A stretch of DNA of 64,000 nucleotides from Cacajao melanocephalus (GCA_963573385.1 CAUYLG010033106.1:1-64000); one strand, 5' to 3'; counted from the first letter of the stretch, positions 1 to 17,900 are shown. Notes: generated by a model from the letters alone, not told the origin. Program-made: numbers and translations.

Positions 1-30
1 AAGAGTGAAACTTCATCTTAAAAAAAAAAG
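1..30 (+). mobile_element. Tail of a + strand Alu cut by the window edge
   Basis: GTGAAACTTCATCTTAAAAA is the usual Alu end and A-tail. Confidence 0.6.
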
Positions 31-70
31 ATGCATTGGTGCCTAATTTAGAAAATGGAGCTTATACCTA

Positions 71-325
71 TCACTTTGGGAGGCTGAGGCAGGAGGATCA
101 GTCGAGCCCAGGAGTTCGAGACCAGCTTGGGCAACACAGACCCCTATCTCTCCAAAAATATTTTAATTAGCTGGGTGTGTGGCATGTTATCTATAGTCCC
201 AGCTACTCAGGAGGCATAGGTGGGAGGATCACTTGGGCCTCAGGAGGTTGAAGTTGCAGTGAGCTGTGATTGCGCCACTGGGCAACAGAGTGAGACCCTG
301 TCTCAAAGAAAAAGAAAAGAAAATG
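71..325 (+). mobile_element. Alu, +, 5' truncated
   Basis: Starts inside the left arm (CACTTTGGGAGGCTGAGG) and ends in CTCAAAGAAAAAG. Confidence 0.85.
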
Positions 326-753
326 ACTTTTCCTGCTTTTTGTGGGGAGATTCTGTATAGCATGCTTTAAGCATGAATTTCAGTGAGATCCAACACTGAA
401 TTATATTAAGTTCTTTATCTTTGATTATATGTATGGAAATATATAAAAATTATAACCTGTAACTCATACTGGCTTATCTGTCTCAAGTGTATTCCATTAA
501 GTAAATTTTATAATATGGTACTATTTATCTGAAAACAGTCAAGTAAATTTTATGTAAATTATAAATCAAATAATTAAGAAAAAAGCCTTAGGATTTTTAA
601 TATTTCCTGTCAAACTCTACACAAAAATAAATTTTAATAGAATGTATCTAGATCCTCTATAATCAGACATTCTTAACCTCTTTTTAGTTGAGATATTTCT
701 TTCTCCATCTGAAATCATATTAGGTTCAATCATACAAAATTACCATTTTCAGC
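326..753. other. Intron, AT-rich single-copy-like
   Basis: No gene, no recognised repeat; short poly-A/T runs only. Confidence 0.6.
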
Positions 754-935
754 TGGATAGTACATAGTGGTGCATGCCTTTATTCTCAGCTACCCAAGAG
801 GCTGAGAAAGGAAGATGGCTTGAGCCCAGGAGTTGAAAGCCAGCCTAAATAATATAGCAAGACTCTAGCTCTTTAAAAAATAAAAAAAGATATGCCCTAA
901 GTGCATGGGGAAAAAAAAAAAGGAAAAAAAAGAAA
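754..935 (+). mobile_element. Alu left-arm (FLAM-like) fragment, +
   Basis: One diverged monomer (GTGGTGCATGCC, GAGGCTGAGAAAGG, TTGAGCCCAGGAG) followed by a long A-rich tail. Confidence 0.7.
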
Positions 936-945
936 ATAGAAATGA

Positions 946-1423
<478 letters not shown>

Positions 1424-1667
1424 AAATGTATTATTCAGCCTAATGCATATATATATTTTTTGTATAAATTACCAGGAATTTCTATAGTCTATTCATGACC
1501 CATGGTCCCCAGGTTAAGATTCTCTGTTCTGTAGTTAGAGCACTGTTGATCGGACCTGTTGGAAAAGATATTGTTGATACAGTGAAGAAAAAAAGAGGGT
1601 TCTAATGCATTAAAGTAGGGGATTTGGGGGAATTTTGAAAGTAACTACAAACTTTTTCTATTTTTAG
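1424..1667. other. Intron end before exon 10
   Basis: Single-copy-like; contains the acceptor tract CTTTTTCTATTTTTAG. Confidence 0.7.
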
Positions 1668-1790
1668 GTAAGAAGTGCAAATTATGAAACGGATCCATTT
1701 GTTCAGGAGTTTCAATTTAAAGTTCGGGATGAAATGGCTCATGTAACTGGACGTGTACTTCCAGCACCTATGCTCCAGTATGGAGGACGG
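1668..1790 (+). CDS. AGO3: AGO3 exon 10 (residues 384-424, end of linker L2)
   Basis: First of ten exons of Argonaute 3 in the window; AGO3 binds microRNA-sized guides and forms the core of cytoplasmic RISC. The exon is 123 nt, 41 codons, phase 0 at both ends, with acceptor TTTTTAG and donor GTAAAG. The peptide begins [10 protein letters not shown] and ends MLQYGGR. This tail of the L2 linker, just before MID, differs clearly between paralogues, and the ANYETDP and [10 protein letters not shown] wording matches my recollection of AGO3 rather than AGO1 or AGO4. Residue numbers count back from the stop assuming 860 residues. The 5' half of the gene lies left of the window. Confidence 0.96.
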
Positions 1791-1951
1791 GTAAAGCCTC
1801 TTGTTAATGTTTTAATCATACACATAGAGTTTATAAGTATGGAGAGAAAGGCATATCAGAATATTTCAATTCAGCAATTTGAAATTTTTACTTACCATTT
1901 ATTGAAAATTTTTGTTCTTTTTCACCACGTTATTTTTTTCTCCTCCTATAG

Positions 1952-2085
1952 AATCGGACAGTAGCAACACCGAGCCACGGAGTATGGGACATGCGAGGGA
2001 AACAATTCCACACAGGAGTTGAAATCAAAATGTGGGCTATCGCTTGTTTTGCCACACAGAGGCAGTGCAGAGAAGAAATATTGAA
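1952..2085 (+). CDS. AGO3: AGO3 exon 11 (residues 425-468, L2/MID boundary)
   Basis: This 134-nt exon starts in phase 0 with [10 protein letters not shown] and includes the [11 protein letters not shown] segment that is highly conserved in animal Argonautes, then an [10 protein letters not shown] stretch entering MID. It ends on two bases of the Lys469 codon (AA|G), completed by the first base of the next exon 14.7 kb away. The donor is GTAAGG; placing the cut before GT at 2086 keeps the frame. The intron before it is only 161 nt, unusually short for this locus. Confidence 0.96.
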
Positions 2086-2198
2086 GTAAGGCATGTCATT
2101 ACCTTGGCTCTGGGACTTTTTTGTGTTTAGACTTTGAATTACTCATCTAATGTTCCAACAAATGTTGCCTGAATATGGAGTATATTTAATCACTGAAC

Positions 2199-2488
<290 letters not shown>

Positions 2489-2580
2489 AATCACTGAACA
2501 TTTAAAAATGTTCTCAAAAAAAAAAAAAATTTTTTTAATACAGAAGGAGCAGGATTGAAGAAAAAAAAATGTTTCTTCTC

Positions 2581-2880
2581 AGCTGGGTGCAGTTGCTCAC
2601 ACCTGTAATCCCAGCACTTTGGGAGGCCGAGGTAGGGTGGTCACAAGGTCAGGAGATCGAGACCATCCTGGCCGACATGGTGAAACCCCATCTCTACTAA
2701 AAATACAAAAATTACCTGGGCGTGGTGGTGCATGCCTGTAGTCCCAGCTACTCAGGAGGCTGAGGCAGGAGAATCACTTGAACCCAGGAGGCGGAGGTGC
2801 CAGCAAGCCGAGATCGGGCCACTGCACTCCAGCCTGGCGACACAGCGAGACTTCATCTCAAAAATAACTAAATAAAAGAA
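2581..2880 (+). mobile_element. Alu, +
   Basis: Complete two-arm Alu with (AAATAACTAAAT) tail. Confidence 0.93.
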
Positions 2881-2939
2881 AGAAAAAGTTTCTTCTCAAT
2901 AGTTTGATGAAAAATTTATTAGCCATAGTAAATTCCTTG

Positions 2940-3790
2940 ATGCATTCTACTAGATGTCCTTACAGACTACTGTGAATGGAAAAAACACAAGCTCAAACCA
3001 CATTTTTTCTTGGATCTCACACCACAGCAATCAACACAGAAGACTCTTGTGACTAAATGTGGGGAGGGTTTCCCTACACACCAAGCAAACAATCAGCTCT
3101 GCAGTGGATACCAGCTGGGTGGGCTCCAATTCAATTATTACACTATCCACCTGGAGATAGCCTCAGATTCCACAGATTGAGGAGCTCAGTCTCTTAAGGC
3201 TGCACTTTGCTTCAGATGCCAGTAGCAAGTCCAGGTCAGGGGTTCCCATGACCTCCTCTTTGGGATAAATTCATCTGATAGAGCAACTCACAGAACTCAG
3301 GAAAACACTTACTTATGTTTACTTTTTTATTATAAAAGATATTACAAAGGATGTAGATAAAGATATGCAGAGGGCGAGGTATGGGAAGGGAGTGTGGAGC
3401 TTTCATGCCATCCCTGGCTACACCCACCCTCCAGGAACCTCTGTGTTCAGCTGGCCAGAAGCTTTCCAAACTCCATCATTTTGGGTTTTTATGGATGCTT
3501 CATTACATAGGTCTAATTCATTAAACTGTTGGCCATTAGTTATCAACTTAACCTTCAGCCCCTTTCACCTCCTTGAAGGTTAGGGGTATGGGGGTGAAAG
3601 TCCCACACCTGTAATCCTGCCTTGACTTTCCAGTGACCAGACCCCATCCTGAAGCCACCTACAGGCTACCAGCTATTAGGCAATCATTATCATACAAAAA
3701 GACCACACTTTGGAGTTTCTGAGGATTTTAGGAGTTGTCTGCTAGAAAATGGGACTGAAGAACAAATGTATATTTCACAATATCACAACT
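2940..3790 (-). mobile_element. LTR-like repeat, probably MER21-type ERVL LTR, antisense
   Basis: An 850-bp non-Alu block with features I associate with the MER21 group: GATAAATTCATCTGATAGAGC, TTTTATTATAAAAGATATTACAAAGG, GGGTTTTTATGGATGCTTCATTACATAGG. The family name and orientation are from memory and need a repeat search. Open frames over it are chance. Confidence 0.5.
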
Positions 3791-3939
3791 ACTTTTTGTG
3801 GGATAGTAACAGCATCACTGTCTTTTGATGACAGTTTAGGTTTAATTTTCAGATTTGCCACTGCCTGGATTTATTACCATGGGTAATTTATTTAATCTCA
3901 TTATTCTTCAATGTTCACCTTTGCAAAATAGAGCTAATA

Positions 3940-6199
<2,260 letters not shown>

Positions 6200-6200
<1 letters not shown>

Positions 6201-6479
6201 TTATTTTTAGATGGAATCATGCTCTGTGGCCCAGGCTGGAGTGCAGTGGCTTACTACAACCTCCGCCTCTCAGGTTCAAGCCATTCTCCTGTCTCAGCCT
6301 TCCGAGTGGCTGGGACTACAGGCACCTGCCACCACGCCTGGCTAATTTTTGTATTTTTAGTAGAGATGGGGTTTTACCTTGTTGGTTAGGCTGGTCTTCA
6401 ACTTCCGACCTCAGGTGATCCACCTGCCTCGGCCTTCCAAAATACTGGGATTACAGGCGTGAGCCACTGCACCCGGTTG
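6200..6479 (-). mobile_element. Alu, -
   Basis: Complete antisense Alu between Env-like segments; possible short duplication TTGACC/TTGAC. Confidence 0.9.
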
Positions 6480-6971
6480 ACCATTTGACACTCTACAGAT
6501 GGCCATATGCAAACACTTAAAACTTTTGAGAGAATATAGTATGCCAGGGAGACTACTATTATGACTATCAGGAGGATAACCCCAAAAGTTTGGAGTATGC
6601 TCTTTAGCCAAGGTCCCCATGAATCAAGCTACCAAAAATCAAATAGGTCAAAGAACAAGGTAGAATAAGAGTCTACTCATTTCAACCAAGCAGCCTGTTT
6701 GTTAATCCCCTACAACTGAATCTCTGTAATATCCAATGTATTCCTCTATGTTCAGTAAGAAGTATCAGCCACTGCACAGATACATCTGTTTAGCCTGTAA
6801 GTAATCTAGAGCAATTCTATTATCCAGCACAACTTTAGCAAGAGAATTGAAAGTCTTTTGTGTAACCATAGTTTTTGCAGTAGAATCTGCTATACAGCCT
6901 ATAAATTTCTAATAGGCTAGAAAATTTAGAGGGATACATTTCTAAACACTGCCTCATTAACTCCAAACCAT
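6480..6971 (-). pseudogene. Antisense ERV env remnant (transmembrane-subunit end)
   Basis: On the minus strand, pieces of frame around 6480-6620 read like the end of a class-I (gammaretrovirus-like) Env TM subunit: a hydrophobic anchor followed by a short Cys-containing tail. The frame shifts and stops within tens of codons, and no surface subunit is recognisable. It lies between the 3' LTR and the integrase remnant, as expected for the env position. Non-functional. Assignment by eye. Confidence 0.5.
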
Positions 6972-7650
<679 letters not shown>

Positions 7651-7659
7651 ATGGGAGGG

Positions 7660-8690
7660 TGTTTTTTTTATCCTTCACAAATAAAAGTATATTCTCTGAG
7701 TGCACACAAGAGACTCTTTTTTCAGTTTAGTTGTTCATACAGACATAAACCTGGAAAAAATTGAGAGCTAAGAGCTTCATGATAGCAGAGAAGTCTTGAT
7801 CCATGATCTTGGAAAAGGTGTCCACATCTAGGAGGCCATCTGCTTCTCAGGAGAAACTTCCCTCATTAGCTTTACCTTAAGTTCTCCCTCTGGTGGGTGG
7901 ACGACTCCAAGAGTCTGGGTGGGCCTTTCTAAGCTGTGAGATTGCAAACCCAAGCTGCAAGGTCCTGAAGTTTTGCTGCAGTGTGGGTGATAACGGGAGT
8001 CCTTCTCTGATGTATTTCCGAAAGATCCAGTCTCTGAGTTGTAGATCATGTAGGGTTTGATTGTCCTCAGTCAGTCGTCCGTGAAAAGCTTTCTTTACCT
8101 GGTGAAAATATACTTTGGCATAATGCATTAAAACCTTGCAGCATTTAGTCATGTTAAAGTTTAGGAGCAGAAGATACAAGAAGTTCTGTTATTAGGAGCG
8201 TAAGCCTTCCAGTGACTATTTCATAAGGGATCAACTTTTGTTTTCCACTGGAAGTGGATCTGATTATCATCAATCTGAAACATCTTTGACCAAGGCAATC
8301 CAGATTGTTCACTTAGTTTTACCTAATGTTCTTGTTGTCTGTAATACTTATTTAACTGTTTTACAGAGAGTCCAGTGAGACAAGTACCTCTGTCACTGGA
8401 GATTTCTTCAGCAATGTCCCATGAGAGAAACATATCTGCCAATAACTTTTTGCTACTGTTACAGCATCAGCCCACGTGCATGAGAAAGCTTCTATACAAC
8501 CAGAAAATATGCACTGAAAATCACAATGGAATGAAATCCCTCCATAAAATGTTCAGGTGTAGCAGAAATGTACCTGAAGTTTTGATTGTCTTCTCAAGAT
8601 TATGGGTTTGACAAACTATACATTGGTCATAAATCATTTTAGCAATTTAGAACAGTCACCACACCAATTCGTGTGTATATATGATATTTT
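7660..8690 (-). pseudogene. Antisense ERV pol remnant (integrase)
   Basis: On the minus strand, 8560-8360 reads with one or two shifts as the integrase core, with an SDRGT catalytic-Asp motif and following FTG; 8179-7880 holds an open 100-codon frame like the C-terminal integrase domain of class-I retroviruses (a GDWIF-type motif, then VSQL-like residues with RKAHPDSW). Frames are broken; no intact protein. The order pol to env toward lower coordinates fits an antisense provirus. Reverse transcriptase and RNase H were not recognised. Confidence 0.65.
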
Positions 8691-8993
8691 GTTTGTTTGT
8701 TTCTTTTGAGATGTAGTGTTGCTCTGTCACTCAGGCTGGAGTGCAATAGCATGGTCTTGGCTCACCACAACCTTTGCCTCCTGGGTTCAAGCGATTCTTG
8801 TGTCTCAGCATCCCAGTAGCTGGGACTACAGGCATGCGCCACCACACCCAGCTAATTTTATGTATTTTTTTAAGTAGAGACAGGGTTTCACCATGTTTGC
8901 CCAGGTGGTGTAGAACTCCTGACCTCAAGTGATCCACCTGCCTCAGCTTCTCAAAGTGCTAGGATTACAGGTGTGAGCCACCATGCCTGGCTA
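8691..8993 (-). mobile_element. Alu, -
   Basis: TTTGTTTGTTTCTTTTGAG head; inserted in the pol remnant. Confidence 0.93.
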
Positions 8994-9522
8994 ATATATA
9001 TATTTTATATCTTTCTTGATGAATCATGGCATGTACAACTTCTAGTAATGGAAGTTTTAAGGACTCAAGAACGACCAGGCAGCCATCTAGTCTCTCCATG
9101 AGTCCATGGTTAACACTGGAATTATATCCTCTTACATATCAATTTTCTTTCTCCAATGGAGGAGCACAGCACTGTTTATTACATGGATTATCATAGGTAA
9201 TTTGACCTGGACCATGAAGTTCATTCAGATTATATACCTAAACAGTTTCAGTACTGACTGAGTTAGCATGAAAATCTGGCAAAGTATTTTCTTGGTATCC
9301 ATTTAATTCTTGTGCTGCTTGAGTTAGCAGTTTTATATATCACTCAGTCTCTTCAATAGGTAGTTCTTACTCAGTCCGAATGATATGATCCTAAGTTACC
9401 AGAAACCTATCTTCAGGAGTGCTTATCAAGGCCTGTTCCCTCCTTTCTATGAACCTCCTTGAAGACTAAATACTATAAGATTTTACTTGCTTGTGAAGAG
9501 GTATTTTTAATAACTGCCATAC
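8994..9522 (-). repeat. Probable further ERV internal sequence, antisense
   Basis: About 450 nt between Alus that is neither Alu nor obviously single copy. Minus-strand frames are short. It lies where earlier pol would be expected; assignment is by position. Confidence 0.4.
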
Positions 9523-9556
<34 letters not shown>

Positions 9557-9557
9557 T
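9523..9557 (+). repeat. (ATT)n microsatellite
   Basis: About 11 ATT units at the poly-T head of the next antisense Alu; likely grown from that head and likely length-variable. Confidence 0.85.
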
Positions 9558-9838
9558 GAGATGGAGTCTTGCTCTGTAGCCCAGGCTGGAGTGCAGTGGT
9601 GTGATCACAGCTCACTGCAGCTTCCCCCTCCTGGGTTCAAGCAATTCTCTGCCTCAGCCTCCTGAGTAGCTGGGATTACAGGCACCTGCCACCACACCTA
9701 GCTAATTTTTATACTTTCAGTAGAGATGGGATTACACCATCTTGGCCAGGCTGGTCTTGAACTCCTGATCTCAAGTGATCCACCCGCCTCAGCCTCCCAA
9801 AGTGCTGAGATGACAGGTGTGAGCCACCATGCCCGGTC
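9558..9838 (-). mobile_element. Alu, -
   Basis: Complete; ends CATGCCCGGTC and is followed directly by a second antisense Alu. Confidence 0.92.
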
Positions 9839-10137
<299 letters not shown>

Positions 10138-10186
10138 ACCATTACGTTTAATACCAGAAATCGCAATTACTTTTGCACCAACCTAA
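10138..10186 (-). mobile_element. MADE1 (mariner-derived MITE) right half
   Basis: CGCAATTACTTTTGCACCAA then CCTAA is the terminal inverted repeat of MADE1, the 80-bp MITE from which many miR-548 hairpins derive. About 49 of 80 positions remain. The Alus inserted at its centre; a GCCATACTTTTA stretch at about 9515 may be the other flank. Confidence 0.8.
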
Positions 10187-10671
10187 TATTAGAAACTGCA
10201 TTAGAATTAAGCAATTAACTGTGGAAATGACTTTAAATGGTCGTAAAGACACAGTTGACAAATTTGGTTAGTTCTGTGGCCTATAATAATTTAACATAAT
10301 AACCATAATTATGTCTGTTAACATATGCTGAGATATATGAGAACTTTCATAATCTTACACAATCTTGGAATATATGTTAACATTTATAAAACTATAACTC
10401 AGAAGTTTAAACATCACTTCTTATTTGACAGTGTTTTCATGTAATTTTACATGTAAAATAAGCCTGTTTGTTATCTGTCTTTTGAATGTTGTAGGGGACC
10501 TCTGTAACATCCCAAAGTTAGTTTGAAGTCAAAAAAAAGACTTAATGTTGAATTTGAAATTTGATTTGGGGAAGCTTGTCAAATATGTTAAAGATTGAAA
10601 ACACTTGACCAAAATAGGATCACAGGTCACTATGAAATAATAGTCATTCATTTAGCCAAAGTGATCATTAA
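10187..10671 (-). repeat. Probable ERV internal sequence
   Basis: AT-rich, no gene; within the provirus limits. Not assigned to gag or pol by reading frame. Confidence 0.4.
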
Positions 10672-10841
<170 letters not shown>

Positions 10842-11026
10842 TGATGGAGAGGAGACTCAATTATCCAGTCAACAGACCTGAAAAAGGCAATATGACACAG
10901 AATCTGTCTCTCTTTCTTTCCTCTCTCTTTTTTTTGTGTGCAGTTTACGCAAAAGTTGAACAAAAATAATTTACTGTCATTTAAGCTTTTTATTAGCCTT
11001 TTATAGTCTTTTAAAAGAGAGAATAG

Positions 11027-11321
<295 letters not shown>

Positions 11322-11403
11322 ATGAAAATATTGAAATCTTATTAGAAGCTTCTACACATCAATAGGCATCCGCATCCTTGAATGAAACTAAGTTGGGGGA
11401 CTC

Positions 11404-11713
11404 CTTTTTTTTTTTTTTTTTTTGAGATGGAGTCTCACTCTGTTGCTCAGGCTAGAGTACAGAGGTGCCATCTCAGCTCACTGCAACCTCTGCCTTCCAG
11501 ATTCAAGCAATTCTCCTGCCTCAGCTTCCTGAGCAGCTGGGATTACTGGTATGCACCACCACGTCCAGCTAATATTTTTTATTTTTAGTAGAGATGGGGC
11601 TTCACCATGTTGGTCAGGCTGGTCTCAAACTCCTGACCTCTTGCGTGATCCACCCACCTCAGCCTTCCAAAGTGCTGGGATTACAGGCATGAGCCACTGC
11701 CACTGCACCTGGG
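11404..11713 (-). mobile_element. Alu, -
   Basis: 20-T head; a small GCCACT duplication near the end. Confidence 0.92.
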
Positions 11714-12025
11714 TTTTTTTTTGTTTTGTTTTGTTTTTTGACAAATAGGGTCTCACTCTTTTGTCCAGGCTGGAGTGCAGTGGTGTGACCATGGCGCACT
11801 GGAGCCTCAACCTCCCAGACTTACGTGATCCTCCTACGTCAGCCTCCCAAAGTACCTGGGACCACAAGGACGTGCCACCATGCCCTGCTAATTTTTTCCT
11901 TTTTTTGTAGAGACAAAGTCTCATTGTGTTGCCCAGGCTGGTCTTAAACTCCTGAGCTCAAGCAATTCTTCTGCTTTGGCCACACAAAGTGCTAGGATTA
12001 CAAGCATGAACCATCACACCTGGTC
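11714..12025 (-). mobile_element. Alu, -, older type
   Basis: (TTTTG)n head; diverged, with CTGAGCTCAAGCAATTC wording typical of older Alus. Adjacent to the previous one. Confidence 0.88.
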
Positions 12026-12290
12026 TAGAGCTCTCATTTGTAAATGGACTTCTTAAAATGTAGTCATATTCATTTTAGATGTTCCACTATAATTTTTAAT
12101 TACCTAAAGTGATATTTCACCATTTCAGTGTTTGCCACTTTTGGGTTCTAACATCTACGCATGTGTAGGTAGGCATAGCTATAAGGTAGAGTATTCAGTT
12201 CTTCAGAAATTAAGGATCCCATTTTTTACCTTGAATCTTGGCTTTGGCTGTCAGATCTCATTGATCAACTTAGCCAGTGATTTTTCCCTA

Positions 12291-12615
<325 letters not shown>

Positions 12616-12997
12616 AAATAAAGTACATAGACATAGAACACAAAAATCTCTGTGAATTTCCAAAAGCCAAAGTTCACACCTCCTTATTTGCCATTAACTG
12701 CCAGTTTCTGCCTGACTCAGTCAGGACTCTAAGTGATTCCATGTCAGTTAATTATCAGATCCTGTCCAATTCTGGACCCAGTCCAGTTTCTGTCATGACT
12801 TCTGAACCCATTTCAGATTTTAAAATTTGATCAAACAAATTCACGTAGCTCAAAATGCAAATCTATGGAGCTTCAGAATCTGAGAATTTACTCACAATCT
12901 TCAGTTGCTTGCAAGAGAGCAATGGTCACAGTGAGTCTGACTGGTACCATGCTTAGTCATTCAGTGCTCCTAGGGATTGCTAGCATCTTTACTTCAG
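12616..12997 (-). repeat. ERV leader region (antisense), non-coding
   Basis: Lies between the last internal Alu and the primer-binding site; no readable gag. 12026-12325 on the other side of the Alu is probably the same unit. Confidence 0.45.
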
Positions 12998-13015
12998 ATT
13001 CCACTTCTGACACCA
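12998..13015 (-). other. Primer-binding site, tRNA-Leu type, of the antisense provirus
   Basis: ATTCCACTTCTGACACCA on the + strand matches the 3' 18 nt of a leucine tRNA (Leu-CAA as I recall it, ATCCCACTTCTGACA plus CCA) with one mismatch. It abuts the LTR at 13016 exactly where a minus-strand provirus should carry its PBS. Confidence 0.75.
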
Positions 13016-13390
13016 TCTCTTAAAAGAAAAACTATACAAATTAAATTTAGCAGAGTTTAATTGAGGAAACAATGATTGACAAATCAGGCAGCCGTTAGAA
13101 CCAGAATAGGTTCAGAGAGAGTCTTTATGGACAGAAAAAGGAAAACGATGTACAGAAAATGAAAGTGAGGTACAGAAACAGCTGTATAGCTTACACCTTG
13201 ATATTTGCCGTATTTGAACATGGTTTGAACAGTTGCCTGCCTTTGATTGGCTGAAACACAGCAATTGGTACAAGAGTAGGTTATAGCTTGTTCATACATC
13301 TGGAGATTACAGTTCACTATGTACAGAGAAACCTTTAGGCCAAACTTTAAAAACGTAAGGAGACAGCTTTAGGTGAAACGTAATGTGACA
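13016..13390 (-). repeat. 5' LTR of antisense endogenous retrovirus
   Basis: 375 bp; on the minus strand it starts TGTCACATTACG and ends next to the PBS. Aligns with the Alu-interrupted copy at 3940-4665, same orientation. The two copies differ by many substitutions and small indels, so the insertion is old. Target duplications are not clear. Confidence 0.75.
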
Positions 13391-14290
13391 CTACCTACCA
13401 GGTGAGGATTAACTAAGATCCTTATTTTTCTGTTGAAAATCTTGACGGAGTGGTTAAACTCCTTGTTTCTATATCCTTGCTTTCCAAAATTTGGCTTTCA
13501 TCTCCACCATTTTTTCTCTCTTCTTCAGATTCTGTCCTCCAACTTCTAAGTGCTCAAAAATCTTCTGTTCAATTTTTTTTTAATCAGCAATTTTCATATT
13601 ATCTGACTTAATCTCCTAGGCTTCCAGACCTCTGTCATCTCTCCTCCCTTGAAATCTTAGTGCTCTGCTAAAACTGGTTCCCGGAAGATTTCTTGTATCT
13701 TTATGCTTATCAGTTCCAATGGTCTCTTCTAAGCCATTATTTTTCTCAAAATATGACTGCCTTCTTTTTTTTTTTTTTTTTTTTTTTTAGATGGGGTCTC
13801 ACTCTGTTACCCAGGCTGGAGTGTGGTGATACAATCACAACTCACTGTACCCTCAACTTACCAGGCTCAAATGATCCTCCCACCTGAGCTTCCCAAGTAG
13901 CTGGGCCTACAGACATATGCCACCATGGCCAGCTAATTCTATTTTTTTGTGTAGATAGGATCTCACTATGTTGCCTAGGCTGGTCTCAAACTCCTGGACT
14001 CAAGCAGTCCTCCTGCCTTGGCCTTTCAAAGTTCTGGAATTATAGGTGTGAGCCACCGCACCCTGCCTACCTTCTTGACATTCTCCTCTCTTGCCTTCTG
14101 GTTCTTGAATTCATGTTTTCTGGCTTCTTTTCCTCTTCATTATCGATCTCCTCTCTTTTGTGATTCTCACACAGTCTCAAGGGCTTCTGCTGTCACCCTT
14201 GTTTGAGAATTTTGGCTGTCATGAAAGAACACCACCTCCACTGTGACTATTCCTACTCTGAAACGTTTAGGCTTCTCTTTGACAAAGAGT
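13391..14290. repeat. L2-like ancient LINE relic, interrupted by an Alu
   Basis: Pyrimidine-rich sequence with phrases reminiscent of L2 (GCTAAAACTG, TTCCAATGGTCTCTTCT). Very diverged; name tentative. Confidence 0.4.
13762..14068 (-). mobile_element. Alu, -
   Basis: 22-T head, older wording (CTGGACTCAAGCAGTCC). Confidence 0.9.
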
Positions 14291-14315
14291 GACATTCAAA
14301 ATCAGTATGACATTT

Positions 14316-14424
14316 ATTAATTTTATTCATTTTTTTGAGATAGAGTCTCACTCTGTAGCCCAGGCTGGAATGCAGTGGCATGATCTCAGCTCAGTGCAAT
14401 CTCTGCCTCCTGGGTTCAAGTGTA
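14316..14424 (-). mobile_element. 5'-truncated Alu (right-arm end only) with 18-bp duplication
   Basis: Only about 95 nt of the 3' end of an Alu, bracketed by AAATCAGTATGACATTTA at 14298-14315 and 14425-14442, identical. Confidence 0.92.
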
Positions 14425-14442
14425 AAATCAGTATGACATTTA

Positions 14443-16098
<1,656 letters not shown>

Positions 16099-16149
16099 TA
16101 AAAAATATCTTCTGAAGGTATAATCTTTCCTGCTATTCTAGTGTGAGAT

Positions 16150-16310
16150 AGGTAATACTATAGAAATTCTGGCTCTACCATTTATCTAATTATTTGACCT
16201 TTGGCCAAATATGTAATGTCTATGAAACTGTTTTCTGACCTGTAAAATAGGAATATACCTGCCCTGCCTCTTTCTTATGGATCTTGTCAATCAAATTAGA
16301 AAATATACAA
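16150..16310 (+). mobile_element. MIR, +
   Basis: CTCTACCATTTATCTAATTA, TTTGACCTTTGGCCAAAT and CTGACCTGTAAAATAGGAAT match the MIR core and tail. Confidence 0.7.
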
Positions 16311-16545
16311 TAGCTAAAATTTATCAAGCTTTTACCATGGTCTTGGGTGGTGTGCTAAGTGCTTTACATGTATGATCTCATTTAATCTTCACACCAACCC
16401 TATAATGGAAGTAATACTTTTACAGATGAGGAAAACTAAAATAAGTTGCCTAAAATTTTATGGCTAGTACATAGCAGAACCGGGAATTGAGCTCTCCATA
16501 CTAACTCTAGAGCTAAGCTCTTAATCAGCGTATACTATTACTAAT
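16311..16545 (-). mobile_element. MIR, -
   Basis: GATCTCATTTAATCTTCACA, TTTTACAGATGAGGAAAACT, GCAGAACCGGGAATTGAGCT: reverse complement of MIR. Confidence 0.8.
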
Positions 16546-16774
16546 GCTCCTTGTAAACTACAAAATACTGTATAACTGTATAGTATGTTCTTAGTTTGCA
16601 AAATGGATTACTGACCCACCATTGCCCTTAACATCAGTAGTCTGGTGACCTCTCATATATGGAGCACATAAATCTTTGCTTCATCCTTCCGTTCCCTTCA
16701 CAAACTTCCCATTACTACTTTGTAGAAATTCATGACTAGACCAAGGTTTTATATTTAGTGGTTTCTCCTTCTAG
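16546..16774. other. Intron end before exon 12
   Basis: Single-copy-like; branch and pyrimidine tract at its end. Confidence 0.6.
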
Positions 16775-16959
16775 GGGTTTCACAGACCAGCTGCGTAAGA
16801 TTTCTAAGGATGCAGGGATGCCCATCCAGGGCCAGCCATGCTTCTGCAAATATGCACAGGGGGCAGACAGCGTAGAGCCCATGTTCCGGCATCTCAAGAA
16901 CACATATTCTGGCCTACAGCTTATTATCGTCATCCTGCCAGGAAAGACACCAGTGTATG
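16775..16959 (+). CDS. AGO3: AGO3 exon 12 (residues 469-531, MID core)
   Basis: The 185-nt exon completes Lys469 and runs through [14 protein letters not shown] to ILPGKTPVY, with the first base of Ala531 at its end. It encodes most of the MID domain, the Rossmann-like fold that grips the 5' end of the guide. The PGKTPVY stretch corresponds to the nucleotide-specificity loop known from AGO2 (preference for U or A at guide position 1), and Tyr530 is the counterpart of AGO2 Tyr529, which stacks on the first base. The acceptor is TTCTAG after a pyrimidine tract; the donor is GTAAGG. An antisense 123-codon open frame over this exon is a shadow. Confidence 0.96.
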
Positions 16960-17239
16960 GTAAGGATATCTTAAGACTGCATTTTTCCTCAAATACTTGA
17001 TATCTTTTTAGGATTATGCTAAAACATATCCTAAAATTTTCAAATGTTAAAATATATTTTATGATACAGTATTTAAAACCATGTATTATTATTTGAAGAC
17101 AAATCAATATAGTGAACTAAATAGTTCAAGATGAGATACTTTGAAGAGAGTTTCAGTAGTGAAAAGAGGCATCACATGACAATGGCTAAGGGAAGAATTA
17201 TTTAATAAAAATGGCATTGAGCTAATTTGAATATCAGTA

Positions 17240-17900
<661 letters not shown>

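Noticed and set aside
7877..8179. 100-codon minus-strand frame that might be a gene.
   Set aside because: It is the C-terminal integrase piece of the decayed provirus; surrounding frames are broken.
16736..17107. 123-codon minus-strand frame overlapping exon 12.
   Set aside because: Antisense shadow of a conserved AGO3 exon with flanking intron; no homology of its own.
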